64,000 nt of DNA from Latrodectus hesperus (GCA_037975125.1 CM075853.1:52646958-52710957), one strand, 5' to 3'. Shown: positions 26,528 through 43,129, counted from the stretch's first letter. Notes: generated by a model not told the origin, from the letters alone. Numbers and translations: made by a program.

Positions 26528-27529
26528 ATGCATAGTAAAATTTTCTATCATAGTCTGCATGCATTTACTATCATAGTCTGCTTCCTTATTATATTATTAC
26601 ACAATATTTTATTATTGTCCTTAAGAAATTCTGTGTTTGGTATCTTTTAAAAACTAAAACAATGATTACTTTTAGGAAAAAATAAATTTGTAATCATTAG
26701 ATTAAAGTTTTAAAATCAGTAGAAAAATTCTGTAAATTTTTAGCAAGTTTAAACAATTATTAGCATAGTGGAAAGAAATATACTTTGCAGATCATTTAAA
26801 AAAATATATATAATGTTAAATAAAATCTTTGCTTGAAATTTTTACTCAAGTGTTGATCACTTGTAAAACTTTTAATAAAATACGTAGGTTAAACCAGGCT
26901 TTTTAGAAACCAATTTTTTAAACATTCATATTAAAAGAAAATCAAAATGTAAAATGATGATAAAAGTATTTTGGGAAAGGAAAATTGAGTTCTTAAATTT
27001 TAATTTTGGAAGACAACACCCATAATCTCAGTTATTGGGATAGAGCTTTTATAATCATATATGCATGTATACATACATGCATTTGCATTTTCAATTAATG
27101 TACTTTGCTGTCTTTTGGTTATATGTTTTTGCATTCAAACACCTATTCAGAACAATGTTAGACAAATGTACTTCTAGATTAGTATTTATGAGATTGCATA
27201 AAATATTATTATTTTTAAAAGTTATTATTTAATAATTTTGACATTTGCAAACATTTTGAGAAATGTTGAAAAAGAATTGAGATTCTTTTAATAAAATGTG
27301 TTTTTAAAAAAATTGCTATTTTTTGATTAACGTTTTCAGTGAATACTAACAGTTTCTTTTCTTCGCATGTAAATCAGCTTTGTATTAGTTATTTTTATTT
27401 GGTTTAATCCTTAAAAATTGTTTTTTTAATGCAGTGTGTGAATAAGAGATACAATTTAAAAGATATTTCAAACATAGTAGGTGTATGTTTTTGATATTTG
27501 CTTATATAAGTAGACTTTCTGATAAATTA
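26528..27529. other. AT-rich region, no gene seen
   Basis: A 13-bp TATCATAGTCTGC word repeats near 26548 and 26570. The stretch 26930-26990 resembles 7870-7960. No ORF of note. Confidence 0.5.
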
Positions 27530-28350
27530 AAAAAAAACGTCTTAAAATTAAAAACTTTCTCTAATAAAAATAATTTCATTTTGCCTCAAAATAATGAAAG
27601 AGACTACTTAAACTCAATGTATGGTTTCTACTCTCCCATGAAATGCATTAAGAGAATGGAATAGTTGGGAGGAAAAAAAAAAGGATGAATTCAATGATAT
27701 TTTCCTTTCCCCAACTTTTTTCACTCTTTCAAAGTTAAAGAAAGAACACAAACATTCAAATTACCTCGGAAAAACTTTTTTTTCATCGTTTCTACAAAGT
27801 TTAGAAAAAAAAAATTAATGAAAAAAATAAGGTAAAACTAATTTCATACTGAATGCGAAAAGGAGTAAGCTTTATAAATTAAAAAAAAGAAAGAGACGAA
27901 CGACATAGGAAGTAGACGGGGTTGAAGAAAAAAGAATAAAACAACTCGAATATACTTTTCGTGTTAGTTGAATTAAAACAAATGAAAAAGGATTGCTTTT
28001 AAAAGCTCTCACTTTGGCAATTTTTGATTTAGAACTAAAATAAAAACATTCCCTTTTGATCCATGTTCTTTTAAATGTTTTTTTTAAACATTGACAGGCA
28101 GCGTTCCAATTGGGTGGCCATCTGAACGAACATTCTTTTGTTCTTCGGTGTTCGTGAGGGGTAAACAAGAAATTCGAGTGTCGTTGTTTGAAAAGTATTC
28201 TTTTATATTCCATTATTGTGTGTGTGTGCTTCATAAAAAATATAAACAAGATTAAAAATATTGCTTCCGAAAGAGAAGTGTTAGTTACTTCAAAATATAC
28301 TAGCATAAATAAATCTGATAACAGTTTTCAAGTATGTTGTATAGAGATTT
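27530..28350 (+). repeat. Low-copy repeat 2, copy B
   Basis: Partner of 9530-10350 in the same orientation. A run of 25 identical bases at 27960-27984 matches 9949-9973. Landmarks ATTTCATTTTGC, GAAATGCATTA, GGAGTAAGCTTTATAAA and GAACATTCTTTTGTTCT are shared. The 144-codon minus ORF at 27872-28306 has only a short similar core in copy A and no family resemblance, so I do not call it a gene. Confidence 0.8.
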
Positions 28351-31300
28351 TATTTTGTGCTTATAGAACTATTGACAAAGAGTTAGAAATCTGTCGAAAA
28401 AGGTTAACGTAACTTATAAAGGAAAAGTTGAAATAAGGCGTTATCGCATGTACATTATGTAAAGGTCAATTAATTATGTAAAAGTCGAAACTTTCTTAAA
28501 CATTGAACATCAGTCTCTATGAATATCATTTATAAGTAGTTTACATATTTTAAGAAAAAGACTTTATAGTTTCAGTCTTATTTTGTATATCTTAACACCT
28601 TCATCATAATTATTAAACATAGTATTTTCATTATAAAGTTTTCCTTGTCTTTCTTTAAACAAAAATGATTGAAAATGTAATTGTTTAAAAATACATACTA
28701 TATTTCATTTTTGTAATTTCAAATTTAAACAAAATGAAACAAATCCTTCCTAATTAAGCGTTAAGAATAATTCCCACATTTTTTAACTTATTACAATTAA
28801 TTCTAATAAAACAAGGTTTTCAATGGGATTTTATGATTCTAATTGTTTTATACAAAAAGAACGGATTCTTAGTAATAACTACATCTGTTGGATACAAAAT
28901 AGGCCTACCTTAGTATTAGTTTAAACCGTTTTGAAGAAAGGAAAACCAAAGAAAGGCAATTAGTTTTCAAATAAATTGCAATTTCATAAAAAAGGTGTTT
29001 TAAAAAACATCTTACCTAAAATCAGGTATTTATTTAAAACTGCAACTAAGGAATAGAGAATGTACCTATCTTGAAGTTAGTTTATTTGTGTTATTCTAAG
29101 AGAATAAAAAAGTTAATGAATTTTTATTAGACATTGAATAAACTTCAATTTTACTTAAGAAAATGGATTCATAGTTAAATGATTTAAAATAAACTGTACA
29201 CATTGGCTACTTCAAAATAAGATCATATCTTTGTCAATTTCCTCTTATATACGTACTAAATTTACATTTGACAACTATTTATTTTTTGTTTTACTCAGAA
29301 AATACGTGTGCTTGAAAATGTAAAGTTGAAGTGTTATAAAAGTGTTATATATTTATCCGATAAGAAAATAGTTTAAAATAATTTAATCACATTGATTTTT
29401 TTATTTCGAAAACTAAACTGATTTATGTTATCTTCAAAAATTTTAGACATAATTTCAGATTAATAAATACTTTACATCAATAATTCCTGTAGGAATTAAT
29501 AATAAATATATTTATTTTATTTTACTTGAGTACAACTTTTGGCGATAAAATTAATTTAAATGGAAAATCAGATTACATTAAATTTGATAATATCTGAGGA
29601 TGTTAAAATAGTTTCAACAGTATTTCGTGAAGAAAATTTGAACTATGATAAATTTATCTTAAAAATTTTATTTGAAAAGTATATTTGGATACGGACGTGA
29701 TAATTTATTGCTAATTTCAGTGAATTATTTTCAAAGATAATTTTTGTTGTTGTTTCTAGGTGATTAAAATCTCGTTTTAAAATTTAATATTACCCCTTTA
29801 GTTGTTTCTTATGGGAAATGTAACGATTTTCAAATGAAACAAAGCAACTATCGATACAAACTGACTTCTGATTATATGTTTTCTAAATTTCTTATTGTCG
29901 TACATGGGAAATGTAACTCAAAATATTGATTCGATAATAAACATTAATACTTATAATTTTCTAATTGAGTTTTTTTAATCCAAAACTCTAATCTAATAAC
30001 ATAGATTATTCTCCGTCAGCATAGTAGTGTTATTTAAATTGAAATGCAACATACTATATAATTATTGATGCAATTATGTCTTGAAAATTGTGAATTTTTT
30101 AGCTAGAAACATAGGATATTGACTGCTTTATACAGCTTCTTCAATTTTGGGGAAAATATTTTTCTACTAATATTTTAAATTAATAATGAAAGTTTAAATG
30201 CATACATTAGATTAGAGATTCTCTAGTTATTAAGATTATACAACATACCAACGTTTCTTTGTCAAGATGATAAACGCTCTAGTGATCGATTTTCTCAAGG
30301 TAATAGACTTGATGAAGATTAAACAAATCTTTTCAATGAGATAATTAGTCATTTAATTAATTCCGGCACTTCAGAACAGAAGCTAAAATAGTGGTTATTA
30401 GTAGCAAGTTTGAACAGGAATCGTAGAATTGGTTTATGAATCATTTTTGATTTTTTAATTACTGTTATTCCTCATAATATTCTTCCTAATTATTTCTAAT
30501 ATTTATTCAATAAATTTTAGTTTCTTCAATTAAGATAAATTGAATAGTTTAAATAGAATATTAAACAAATATTATAAGAAAAATTTAAAAATTATAAATA
30601 ATAATTCTAGCAAAACTTATTTAAGAAAGACTTAAAGCTTTAGACAGCTTTTTTTATAAATAATATTGAGCTGAATGAGGCAGGAAGAATAAATAAATTT
30701 TTCAAATTTTTTCGCATTCTGAAAAAATTTCAAATTTTTTGTATAAATCAACAATGCAAAAATCAAGTGGAAGTTAAAAAATAATACCTAAACTATACGA
30801 TTGCATTAAAATAATTAAATTATAATAGACTGTTTATAATTACACTAATATATTTGACTTTGAAAATAATTTGAAGATAGCTTCAAAGTAAGGAATCATT
30901 TCACAATTATTTAAAATACTTTATTTGCTTTAAATTTAAGACTACGTGTATGTGTGTTTACTAATTGTATTCAAAAACATATTAAAAACATATTTGTATG
31001 ATTGAGAAATAGAGTGTATTACAAAAGAAAATAAAAAAATTTTAAATGAACAATGTATTAGGATTTTTTTATTTTTGTGCGGTAAATTCAAAAGATTTAG
31101 AATACTAATAAAAAATTTTAGAAAATATTATTCTTTATTTAATTAACAAACTTCAGTTTTTGAAAGTATGATTTATATAATCCTGCATTCAATACTATTG
31201 ATACTATGATGCAACTTGATATCTTTAGAGTAATAAGGAAGATTTGAATAAAATGCATTATATTATGAATATTTTCTTCTTCATTTTACTGTTTTTGAAT

Positions 31301-33034
31301 GTTGACCTATAAAATCTTAATTCCATTTATTACAGAAATCTGGGAAATTTATTTAGATTTAACGATTTAAAAGGTATCTATTAATACATTATAAATTCTA
31401 TTAACATTTCAGATTTTACATTTTGCTTATGTAAATACCTTACTTTAAATTTATTTATTTCAATGTATAAAAATTTGCTAAAATCTTCGCATATATAAAT
31501 ATCAAATAATTCCCATTTTTTAATCCATTCTGATATGAAAGCTCTCAAGGACGTGGAAGCATACAATATAATATAACCTCTATATAAACAGTGACCTTGA
31601 TAGGGATCATCAAGATTCATTTGAGAGGTTCCAATTTGGGCTAATAAAGAATATGACTCTTTATAAATAAAGGAATTTTCGTAATTTCATGAGCATTTTA
31701 CGATAAAACTTTTGAGATACTCCAGTCTATCAATTTCTGTAAATAGACATCTTACTGGTATATTTTTCTTTAAAAGAAAAATATATTTGACTTCAACAGA
31801 AAAACATATTAAAATAACAATTGCACCTCATTATTTACATATAATTATTCTATCGATTCATCAAATTCTTGAACAAATGATTTAAAAACTATCTGTAATC
31901 TTAAATGTTATGCATACAAAATTTTTGTTTCAAAACATTTTTACAAGCAATTGTATTTTTTGCAATTAAAAATAAGTGTAAAATGAGTCAATAAGACAGT
32001 ATTATTTTATCATGCTAAAATATTTCTCTACCATTTAAAGCATTAAATGAAAATTAAACAAAAAAAATTATAAAACATATTTTTTTGATTCCATATTATT
32101 ATTGAGTTATAAAATAATTATTAAATATTTTTTCACGAATGCGCATTGAATTACACCTATTAGCAATAATCGGAAATTTTATTTAAAAAATAATTTTCAA
32201 TGAAATGTTAACAATGAGTATTTACAAGAAAGTGTGTACTTAACTGGTATATGTGAAAATATAAAATTATAAATATGACTCATTTTCAAATAACTTTATA
32301 TTTATTAATTAAAAAAAGAAATTTTAAGCTAATTTTTGGCAATTAATTGCAACCTGTATCCACATACTTAATCTAAAATTAACTTAACTTTGTTTTATTA
32401 AAAATTAAGAATACTGGTATGATTTTTCTGAGAATTGCTCACACTAAAAAAGATTTACTTGAAAGATTACTAAATTGATTTAAGAAAGATTACTAAATTG
32501 TATTTAAAAATCTCCTTTTTTGCAAATTAATCTATTTTTTTATCTGTTACTATAAATTAAATACTTGATTAGGTCTATTTGCAGAATGTACCATCACATT
32601 GTAGAATTTCAAACATAAAATTTTATTAGATTTCATAAAAGTAATCACTAAATATGAGAAACAATTACCAATGTGTACCAATCTTTTTTATTGATATATA
32701 TTAACTAAACTGTTAATTTAATACAATTTAATACAAATATGAAAAATATATTATTTTTATGTATCTAGTATTGAAGTATAATATTGAATGTTGAATTTCA
32801 TTCGAGCCATCAGTTAAAATAATTTCTAGAATATATTAATAAAAATTTAATTGATTCAAAAATTGAACTGTTATTTCCAATTGGCTTGAAGGAAAGAAAT
32901 AATGTCTTTATGTATAATGTGTCACCCACTAGAAGTGCCTTATATGTATTCTTTACTGAAATAAATATTTTAAGCGAAAAAAATATTTTAAAAATTTGAA
33001 TAAATCATTTGAATGTATTTTAGCTAAAATAAAC
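28351..33034. other. Long gene-free AT-rich region
   Basis: About 4.7 kb without a supported feature. A 79-codon minus ORF at 31381-31620 has varied composition (several W, Y and C residues) but no family that I recognise, and no clear splice context; it is not called as a gene. A 17-bp GAAAGATTACTAAATTG word occurs twice near 32460-32500. Confidence 0.55.
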
Positions 33035-33043
33035 GTATATATT

Positions 33044-33426
33044 GGGCCATGGTGGCCTAGTGGTTAGAGCATCGGCCTTCCATCTGGAAATGTGGGGCTC
33101 GATTCACAATAGCCAAAGACCCACCGAGTATATGCGATATACGTGCTCGTTAAATCTGTGGAATCGAAAGTCCTGTGGTCAGTCACTGAGCAGTTACCAT
33201 GGGTGCAGCGGTCTGGAGAAAATTAACTCCTCCTTCAGATCAATGTCAAAATTGAAGGAGTGGATCCTCTGGTGGTTCCATCTATCGGAAACGTTTTGAC
33301 CAAAGTCGTACTTTAACCTTCGGGGTACTCTAGTTAAACGAAAGATGCACTCTACTGACTTTAATTCGCATAGTCAAGGCATAGGGAGCTTGGCTTGTCC
33401 AAGTGTCATAAGTAACAACAACAAAT
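33044..33426 (+). repeat. tRNA-derived SINE, family A, full length
   Basis: The head is tRNA-like: box A TGGCCTAGTGG at 33053-33063 and a degraded box B GGCTCGATTCA at 33096-33106. The body carries CCACCGAGTATATGCGATAT, AATCGAAAGTCCTGTGGTC and CATCTATCGGAAACG, and the tail GGCTTGTCCAAGTG then ATAAGTAACAACAAC. A perfect 9-bp target duplication GTATATATT flanks it (33035-33043 and 33427-33435). The 85-codon ORF across it is a by-product of the SINE. Confidence 0.92.
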
Positions 33427-33435
33427 GTATATATT

Positions 33436-33539
33436 TCTTTAACAAAAAGTTGTTTTTTCCAGAAAAAATCAAATGATGCCTAATTTTTAAGTATATAAAA
33501 TGTGCACAGTCATCTTAAAATGCAAGTAAATATAAAAAA
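33436..33539. other. AT-rich spacer
   Basis: Nothing recognised between the SINE and low-copy repeat 3. Confidence 0.5.
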
Positions 33540-34620
33540 AAAATTCGGTGAATTTTTTTTTCATATATTTCATGTTTTGTCTTTTATATTTATGTTTAAG
33601 GGAAGTTTAAAAATTAAAATTAAAATGCTGTATTTTACCAATAAATTACAGTTCTGATATTTTAAATGTCTTTCGTTCAGAAAAGTTTAGAAAGACTTTT
33701 AACAATATCACTATTTTTCTACTTTATTTTATGGAATCAATTTACCAATAAACATCGAAATATTATTCTTTAAATTTTGATAGACCTATTTAAAAAATAC
33801 ATGACATATTTACATATTATTTTTGGTAATTTAAATATTCATAAAAAGTTGAAACTCATTTCTGATCATTATTCAGTGAATAAATGTAGACAAAAAAAAG
33901 GTAAAAGGAATTTGTTGAATTACAAGGATTTATTTATCATAAAAACTATTTTCAAAACTTTTATGATAAATAAAAATACGATATAAATAAAGTAAAATAA
34001 ACACCACTATTATTTATACAAAACATGAAATATATAAAAGAAATTCACTGAATTTTCTTTATATTTACTTATCTACACGCAATATATTTAAAATGAAAAC
34101 TCAGAAACTATGTATCAAATATTTCAGTTTTCGCTTGAAAAAGCAATATCAAAATGAATTCCTTCAATGGGTGTGAGACATGTTCTCAAAGAAATATATG
34201 ACAAAAATGAAAGTTATAAAAAGGTAAAATGTCTTAAAATTCTAAAGGTTTATACTATGAATAAAACTGCTATTAGAATAAGAATTTTTCAATAAATATT
34301 TAGAACAAACCAAAATTTGAAAACCAATGCTATGTATAATGTATATGGATCTCTTTTGTCTAATAATGTATCTTTTTTCCCGAGAAAAGATGGAAATATA
34401 CTGAAATTCTCTCTGCATTGAAAAACAACGTTAAATAAAAGATATTTTGTCGGAAAACCAATGTCCCAACATGCTTTATGTATGCTTTGTATCAATATAG
34501 AATTTCGGCAAAGCAAGAAAACATAAGTTTATAAAACACTGAAATAAATAAGTTTACCAAATGAAACCTATTAAAATAAAATTTTTTAATCTGTTTGCGT
34601 TTTTACTATTTACATTTTTA
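33540..34620 (+). repeat. Low-copy repeat 3, copy B
   Basis: Partner of 18690-19760 in the same orientation, with AAAGAAATATATGACAA at 34188-34204 as the longest easily seen identity. The 75-codon minus ORF at 34289-34516 lies inside and is not conserved in copy A. Confidence 0.75.
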
Positions 34621-36512
34621 ATTCACAGCGCAAAAAAATTTTTTTCTCAAGACATGAGATGCTTAAAATTTTCATAATTTAATCAAATTTTACATTTTTC
34701 TTATTCTCTGTTAATCACTTAAATTTCATTTAATCAGTTATTAAGTATATATTTCACAATTTAATTAATTTACTACTCTTAACTAATCCATAATCACAAC
34801 TATTCTATTAAATAAAAATGAACTTAGGTTGCTTTTTTTAATCAGGATTAAATGTGCTATATTAAATAAAACTGCAAAAATTTAAAAACAAAATGCATTT
34901 AAAAGATCCAGAAACATTTTATTTTCAAATAAATGATAAAAGTTAATAAAAATATCACGTGTAGAATATAAAGGCAGAATATGTGATAAATTATATTTTG
35001 ACTTAAATTATATTTACTTACTAAATATATTATATTTTTAGCAAAGTATATTACATTTTGACCTGAACTTTAAAGTTTGTAGTGTCTACTGGAATATTAT
35101 TCCATCATTTGAAATGTGAGTTCTTAAGCGATTTTATACTTTAACATGTATTTAAATACAAGAGAGATTTTGGTATAAATCTCTATAGTATAGTTAAATA
35201 TTTTAAAAATAAAACTCGAGAGCGAAAATAGAGAGTTTTAATAAATTATATACCTTTAAGTATTTTATATAAGTATGAAAATGGTTATGTATTTTTACTA
35301 ATAACAAAAAATTATAGGAATCTTACGTTGAAATAAAAGATTAACCATATATTTCTATAATATTATGCAAACTCTTGCATTTATGAAGTGTAATTTTATT
35401 TTATAAGCAAAAGAAAATTCGTTCTTTCTTAAAATTTTTATTTACTTTTAAATTTTAACTCAAAATTTTTATTTACTTTTAAAAATATTCCCTTAAAAAT
35501 TCATTTTAGAAATTTATTAATTATAAATTTAATTATAAATAGTTAAAGCTTTAATTATAAATCGTTAAAGTTGGTTTGCAATGGTTAGAGTTAATTTTAA
35601 AATATCTTCATAAATTGACAGTAAGAAAACAATTTGATTTTACATCAATCCAAACTTTGTTCCAAATCTTCATGTCAAAATGTGTTTAACAAAAAATAAA
35701 CGCCCATTTTAATACTTAAAATATTCTTGAAATACATTCTTGTAAGTTAATAATAGTTCAGCTATTTAGTGCAATTATTAGTGCATCCAGTTATACATGA
35801 AACACACAAGATTTCATGCAGCCATTAAAAAATTTTACTTTCGCTCATTTTATATTTTATTTTTCGAATCTTTGCTCCTCTTTTCGTGCACTTTCATATC
35901 CTTTTTACACGTGAAAGTAGAATTCTGCTTCTTAGGCAACCAATGTAGCACTAGATTTAGGATACGCTGTGAACCCTGTATGCGTATAGTCATGAGTGCA
36001 TATGTATGCGAGTGTATGAGTGAGTAAGAGAGTGAGTGTGGGGAAGTAGGCAAGAGCGAGAGAGATTAATATATATATTTAAAAAGAGTGGAATTTTAAT
36101 TTGTAGCTAGTTTGGCTTATATCTAAATTATACAAAAGAGTATTTTAAATTGTAGTTTGCATGTATTTTAAATGAATAGATCAGATTTTAAATTATTCTA
36201 ATTCTAAAATTTTTAATTGTCTAATACCTGTTAATGTTAGCTAGTTTTTAACTCATAGATAAAATATAGTTATTTCTCAAATATGCTGAAAATATGATTT
36301 TTGTCCTGTGAAGAATGGGAATTGGTAAACTCGTCATCATAGAGGGATTGAATTTAGAAGTTAGCATTAGATCTGCATTTGTGGTAAACAATATGCAACA
36401 GTGTTTAGTCATAAGTATAGACTGAGTTTAAAAAACACAGTATTCACTGTTGAAGACAATATTAAATTTATTCAAGAACATTAATTAAATAAATTGATGG
36501 TACATATAATAA

Positions 36513-36514
<2 letters not shown>
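34621..36514. other. AT-rich region, no gene seen
   Basis: Two imperfect copies of AAAATTTTTATTTACTTTTAA lie near 35430-35480. A purine-rich tract with GAGT/GAGA words lies at about 36005-36065. No gene. Confidence 0.55.

Positions 36515-36565
<51 letters not shown>
36515..36565. repeat. (AT)n microsatellite, 51 bp
   Basis: A pure alternating AT array. Confidence 0.96.
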
Positions 36566-36568
<3 letters not shown>

Positions 36569-39500
36569 AAAATGAATAAGGATAAGTCATTTCTGTTGTA
36601 GAGTTAATTAAATGTGTCAAGGAACTATTTAGCTAGAAATAATTGAATTATAATACATTGGGTTTTTTATTAATTTGGGATTGAAGGCCCTTGTTTAAGA
36701 AGCAACAAAGAAAGATAATATCGATATTGAGAAGTACTATCAAAGTATATAAAAGGTATTTTTTGTTTACAACAAATCAAGTTGATGATAGGAAAAACAT
36801 TTTTGCTTCGTTGATCATAAAGATAGAGTAGCAATGTTAAAGGATGAAATTACACCAAGAAATAAAATATAAATCAGCCTTCATTTGTATTTTAATTGAT
36901 AATATTGATGCAATGATACTTATTGATAGAGCTTCCTTATAAAATTATATTGCGAAGGGATTGATGACGTTCGATATCATTTTCTCAAGTGCATCAAATT
37001 TTCATATTTTCAAACGCTATGATTTGAAGATCAATTCATTTTATTTCATTTAGTAGTATATGTTTTATTATAATATTAAAACATGAATAGAAGTCTCTTA
37101 TAGGAATTATGCAAAAAATTTTATTACAAATAATAGCTAACTTTGATTAAAGTAATATTATGAAAAATATATTGTCTGTTGTTCTATGTATTATAAATAT
37201 GTTCTAACTGCAATAAGATAATTTTCAGAACAATCTATCCTAAATTAATTGGTAATGTTATTCTTTTGCAAAAACAGCTACATTATATAAAGATTTTTTT
37301 ACTGAATATGTTTTTCATCTCCATATTAAGGGGGATTGTTGTGAATTAACAAATTCGTTATTTATTACAAAATGTATTCCAGTAGAGTGAAAATTTTGTA
37401 GATTTTCATCAACTTTAAAAAGAAATGAAATATAAATATTAGAGTAAGCATATTAAAAATTATGCACAGTTGTAAAATTGGATTATGTAATTATGTTCTA
37501 AAATAACATCGAAATATGCTTGTATATTTCAATACAGAGATAAATTTTAAAAAGGTTCCCTTTTATTTAAACAGCCATGAATTTAAATAGAAGAGACACA
37601 TTTTGTGTTATAGCTTATCGTAAAATGCATAACAGAGAAACAGGGATAAGCAATAATAAATCATTGTTTTACATGTAACCGTAAGCTTGCACCTATATTC
37701 CGTAAGTGCTACAGATTATGAGAACTGCTATGATCATCCAGTTTTGTGACTGAAAATGGAAGATTCAATTTTAGTTCGGAATTGGCAAGCGTGAGTGTTC
37801 TTGGAAAGCGAAGAACGCGCCATGAATATTGGAAAGTGTTTCATCCAAAATATATTCATCGATAGGAATAGTTGAAAATAAAAATTCTCAGAAGGCCCAT
37901 ATTTTTCAAAACAAATCTCAGGTGTTCCTTTTTTAGAATCAATCTATGCAAAGAAGTATGATAAATGTAAAAAGAAATTCAAATCCTTTCTAAAATGTTT
38001 TTCTTTATTTTCATACTTATTCTTTGAGCAAAAAAAGACTCCTATTTTTGTATACATATATGCATTCCCTTATATACTATACAGGGAAAAATGATTTATT
38101 ACAATATAGATGAATGGTTCAAAAAATGCGAGGTACTAGTTATGTTTGTTCAAGAATGGTACAAATATATATTCTTTTTCAAAGTTCACATTGTTATCTA
38201 AATCTATAAATATTTTTATTGTGTTTATGAAAGAGAAAAATGAAGGAATGTACCACACCATATCAGGAAATTTAACATGATTTAAAGATTTTATTTTATT
38301 TCTAAAGATGATTGGCAGCAAATAGGAGCGAGATTTATATTTTCTCCTTTTATTCATTTTCATCATTTTAGATTAGAAAACTATACAAGTATACAAATAA
38401 ATGTTTTTTGAAGAGAAGTAAATTAGTACTTATGAAACATTATTGACATTATGAAACAGTTTTATGAAACATTATTTCTAAAATTTATTCATTTCTACTT
38501 CTTAATGAATAAATATATCCAATTTCTAAAATAAATAATGTATTACGCATAAAAAGGCTAAAATAAATTATTTATTGTTTTCTATAATATATTTATCCAA
38601 ATAAATTTTCACCATGCAAACTAAATTATTTGTCATATTCTGATATATTTTCAGAATTTTAAATCAAGATTGATACGATTATGTAACAGATCCCATAATT
38701 TTAATTGAAAATTTTAATAAATAAAATTCAGTTTTAAGCAAAAAATACTGGGAAGAAAAATTAAAATATACTTCAGCCACTTTATCCCATAGTTAAAGAT
38801 ATTCACTTTCATTCAAATTTTTCATTATTAGAATGAGAAAAGTACGCACTGGTGATGCACTCTTTCTGGTTTCAAACATACTTTCCAATATTTTTTTAAG
38901 TTTTTTTATTAGTAACAGACAAAAATTTAACTATTAAGAACTTATCATTTATATATTTGAAATATAACGAGATCTAAAATGAAACGTTTCAAAATTTCTT
39001 ATTGCATTAACAGGAATTATGCACATAAACATTTAGATCTATATTTTTATGGCAAATATAATTTCTTTGTATATCGTATACATGTTTTAATTTAAAATAA
39101 TTTTGAAATTTGTTTTTATTGAAGTTTAAAAAGAAATTTATTTGAAATTTTAGTATCAAATTAGTTGAAGGTAGTAAAATGAGATGATGATTTTAGAGGA
39201 ACTTTATTAATTTCAATAGAAGTAAATTTCATATCTTTTTTATGATAATAAAGGAATTAAAAATAAAAGTATATAGTTTATTAATAGTAAATTTTCTCCG
39301 AAAATCCTAATGTAATTTAAATGCTATTTTATGTATTTGAACGAGGAAAATAATGTTACTAAAATTAATAAACTAGTTTGCTTTTATTATGCAATAAATA
39401 AGTTGTTAAAATACCAATTTTATGAAATTTTCAAATGAGTTTTCAAAACATAGTTAGAAATATTTTTATAATATCGAAATTATTAGTATTAAAACGATTA
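36566..39500. other. Gene-free AT-rich region
   Basis: A less AT-rich patch at about 37620-37960 was read in several frames without a recognisable product. The minus ORF at 38136-38366 is Lys/Phe/Ile rich and unsupported. Confidence 0.55.
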
Positions 39501-39511
39501 TTATATGATTA

Positions 39512-39802
39512 TCGAAGTCCGATGGTTTAATGGTAGCGCTTCATGCTCCAAAGTCACAGGTCAGAGATTCTATCTTCGAGCTGGGCAAGATCGACTCAGC
39601 CTTTCATCCCTTCAGTGGATGAATAAACTGAGTACCAAGCATGCTTGGAAAGTAAACATTGGAGGTTTCGCATCAGGCTGACCACCGAATCGGGACATAT
39701 GCTTCGTACCCTAGGGCCTCTTGGTCAGGAAAACAGAGATGGGCACTATAGGCCTTGGCCTACATGGGCTGTTGTGTTACAGAGTTTAGTTTTAACAGTC
39801 AT
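39512..39802 (+). repeat. tRNA-derived SINE, family B, full length
   Basis: The head has a box A, TGGTTTAATGG (about 39523-39533), and a badly decayed box B around 39565-39577. The body contains GAATAAACTGAGTACCAAGC, GGAGGTTTCGCATCAGGCTG, CCTAGGGCCTCTTGGTCAGG and CTATAGGCCTTGGCCTACAT. A perfect 11-bp target duplication TTATATGATTA flanks it (39501-39511 and 39803-39813). Sequence and tail (TTAGTTTTAACAGTCAT) differ from family A, so it is a separate family, possibly using a different LINE. Confidence 0.9.
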
Positions 39803-39813
39803 TTATATGATTA

Positions 39814-40599
39814 ATTATAGTAAAAATTATAATTTCCAGCAATACGTTACTAAAAATTTAACTTTTCTTCGAATTATTTTATTTATGCATTTTTACAATA
39901 TCAAAAGAATAATTATGCATATGAATTATAGCTGTAGACAAGATAGTTTCTATTAGTTTCTATACATTTATCGTTTCAACGTATTTCATAATATTCAAAC
40001 CATTTACGCTAGATTGATTACAAATCTGATCATTTATGGCTGGAATTATTATGTCTAAAAACTTTTAAATGAATTTTATAAATTATTTCATGAATATGAT
40101 TTTGAAGCAAAATATCTTAATCATGCAATGATTCTTGATTTTTTGTAATGAAACGATGTTTATCCTATTAATTATTATAGTACATACATTAATATATCAA
40201 GTTGAGAAATTATTCTAAAAAATAAGAAACGTATTCATTTGATTTAAAGCAATAAACTGTTCGAAAACACTTTTGATTTTATAGTTTGGCAGTTGCTGAT
40301 TTAAGCATAGTGTATTTCAAAGCTAGTCATTTAATTAAAGTGTCAGATTATTTTGATGATTAACTTATTAATTTTTCTAGTAATATCATTATGTATAAGG
40401 TCTCGAGAATATTAATCTGTAAGCAACAATTAAGAACTTAATTACTTTAATAGCAATCCTCGTTCCCTGGGTTAGAATATCTCATGTACAATCTTGTTAA
40501 ATAACAGTAAGGCATGAGTTTCTTCTAAATTTCTATTCTTCGCATGCAAGACGATCATATTAGGTAGATGAAAAACTTTCTAAATTTCCTCTCTCTCTT
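39814..40599. other. AT-rich region, no gene seen
   Basis: No ORF or repeat recognised, apart from a (CT)n-rich stretch that starts near 40590. Confidence 0.55.
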
Positions 40600-40612
40600 T
40601 CTCTCTATTGAG

Positions 40613-42898
<2,286 letters not shown>

Positions 42899-42966
<68 letters not shown>
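42899..42966. repeat. (AT)n microsatellite, 68 bp
   Basis: A pure alternating AT array just before the inverted-repeat cluster at 43.0-43.4 kb. Confidence 0.96.
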
Positions 42967-42969
<3 letters not shown>

Positions 42970-43038
42970 ATTTGAGTTTATCTCACTCAGAGATCAATGG
43001 TTATTGTATATTAAACATTTTCAAATACAAATGGTTCT

Positions 43039-43090
43039 AATACAAGAGCATTTTGTATTTAATGTTCAAGATACAAAATCATCTTGTATT
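43039..43090. repeat. 20-bp hairpin with 12-nt loop
   Basis: Arms AATACAAGAGCATTTTGTAT (43039-43058) and ATACAAAATCATCTTGTATT (43071-43090) pair at 18 of 20 positions. An alternative outer pairing exists between TTTTCAAATACAA (43018-43030) and TTGTATTTTGAAAA. The size is similar to a small precursor-RNA hairpin or a MITE core; sequence alone cannot decide. Confidence 0.9.
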
Positions 43091-43129
43091 TTGAAAAAAC
43101 AGAAAAACTAAACATCTAACTCACATGGT

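Noticed and set aside
27872..28306. 144-codon minus ORF, the longest non-TA ORF
   Set aside because: It lies in low-copy repeat 2. Copy A keeps only a short similar core with frame changes around it, no family is recognised, and codon use is that of AT-rich noncoding DNA.
31381..31620. 79-codon minus ORF as an exon
   Set aside because: Composition is mixed enough to notice, but there is no recognisable family, no convincing splice borders and no upstream continuation.
33042..33299. 85-codon plus ORF
   Set aside because: It lies entirely in the family-A SINE. A similar frame appears at 54205-54396 in the other copy, which reflects SINE homology and not a protein.
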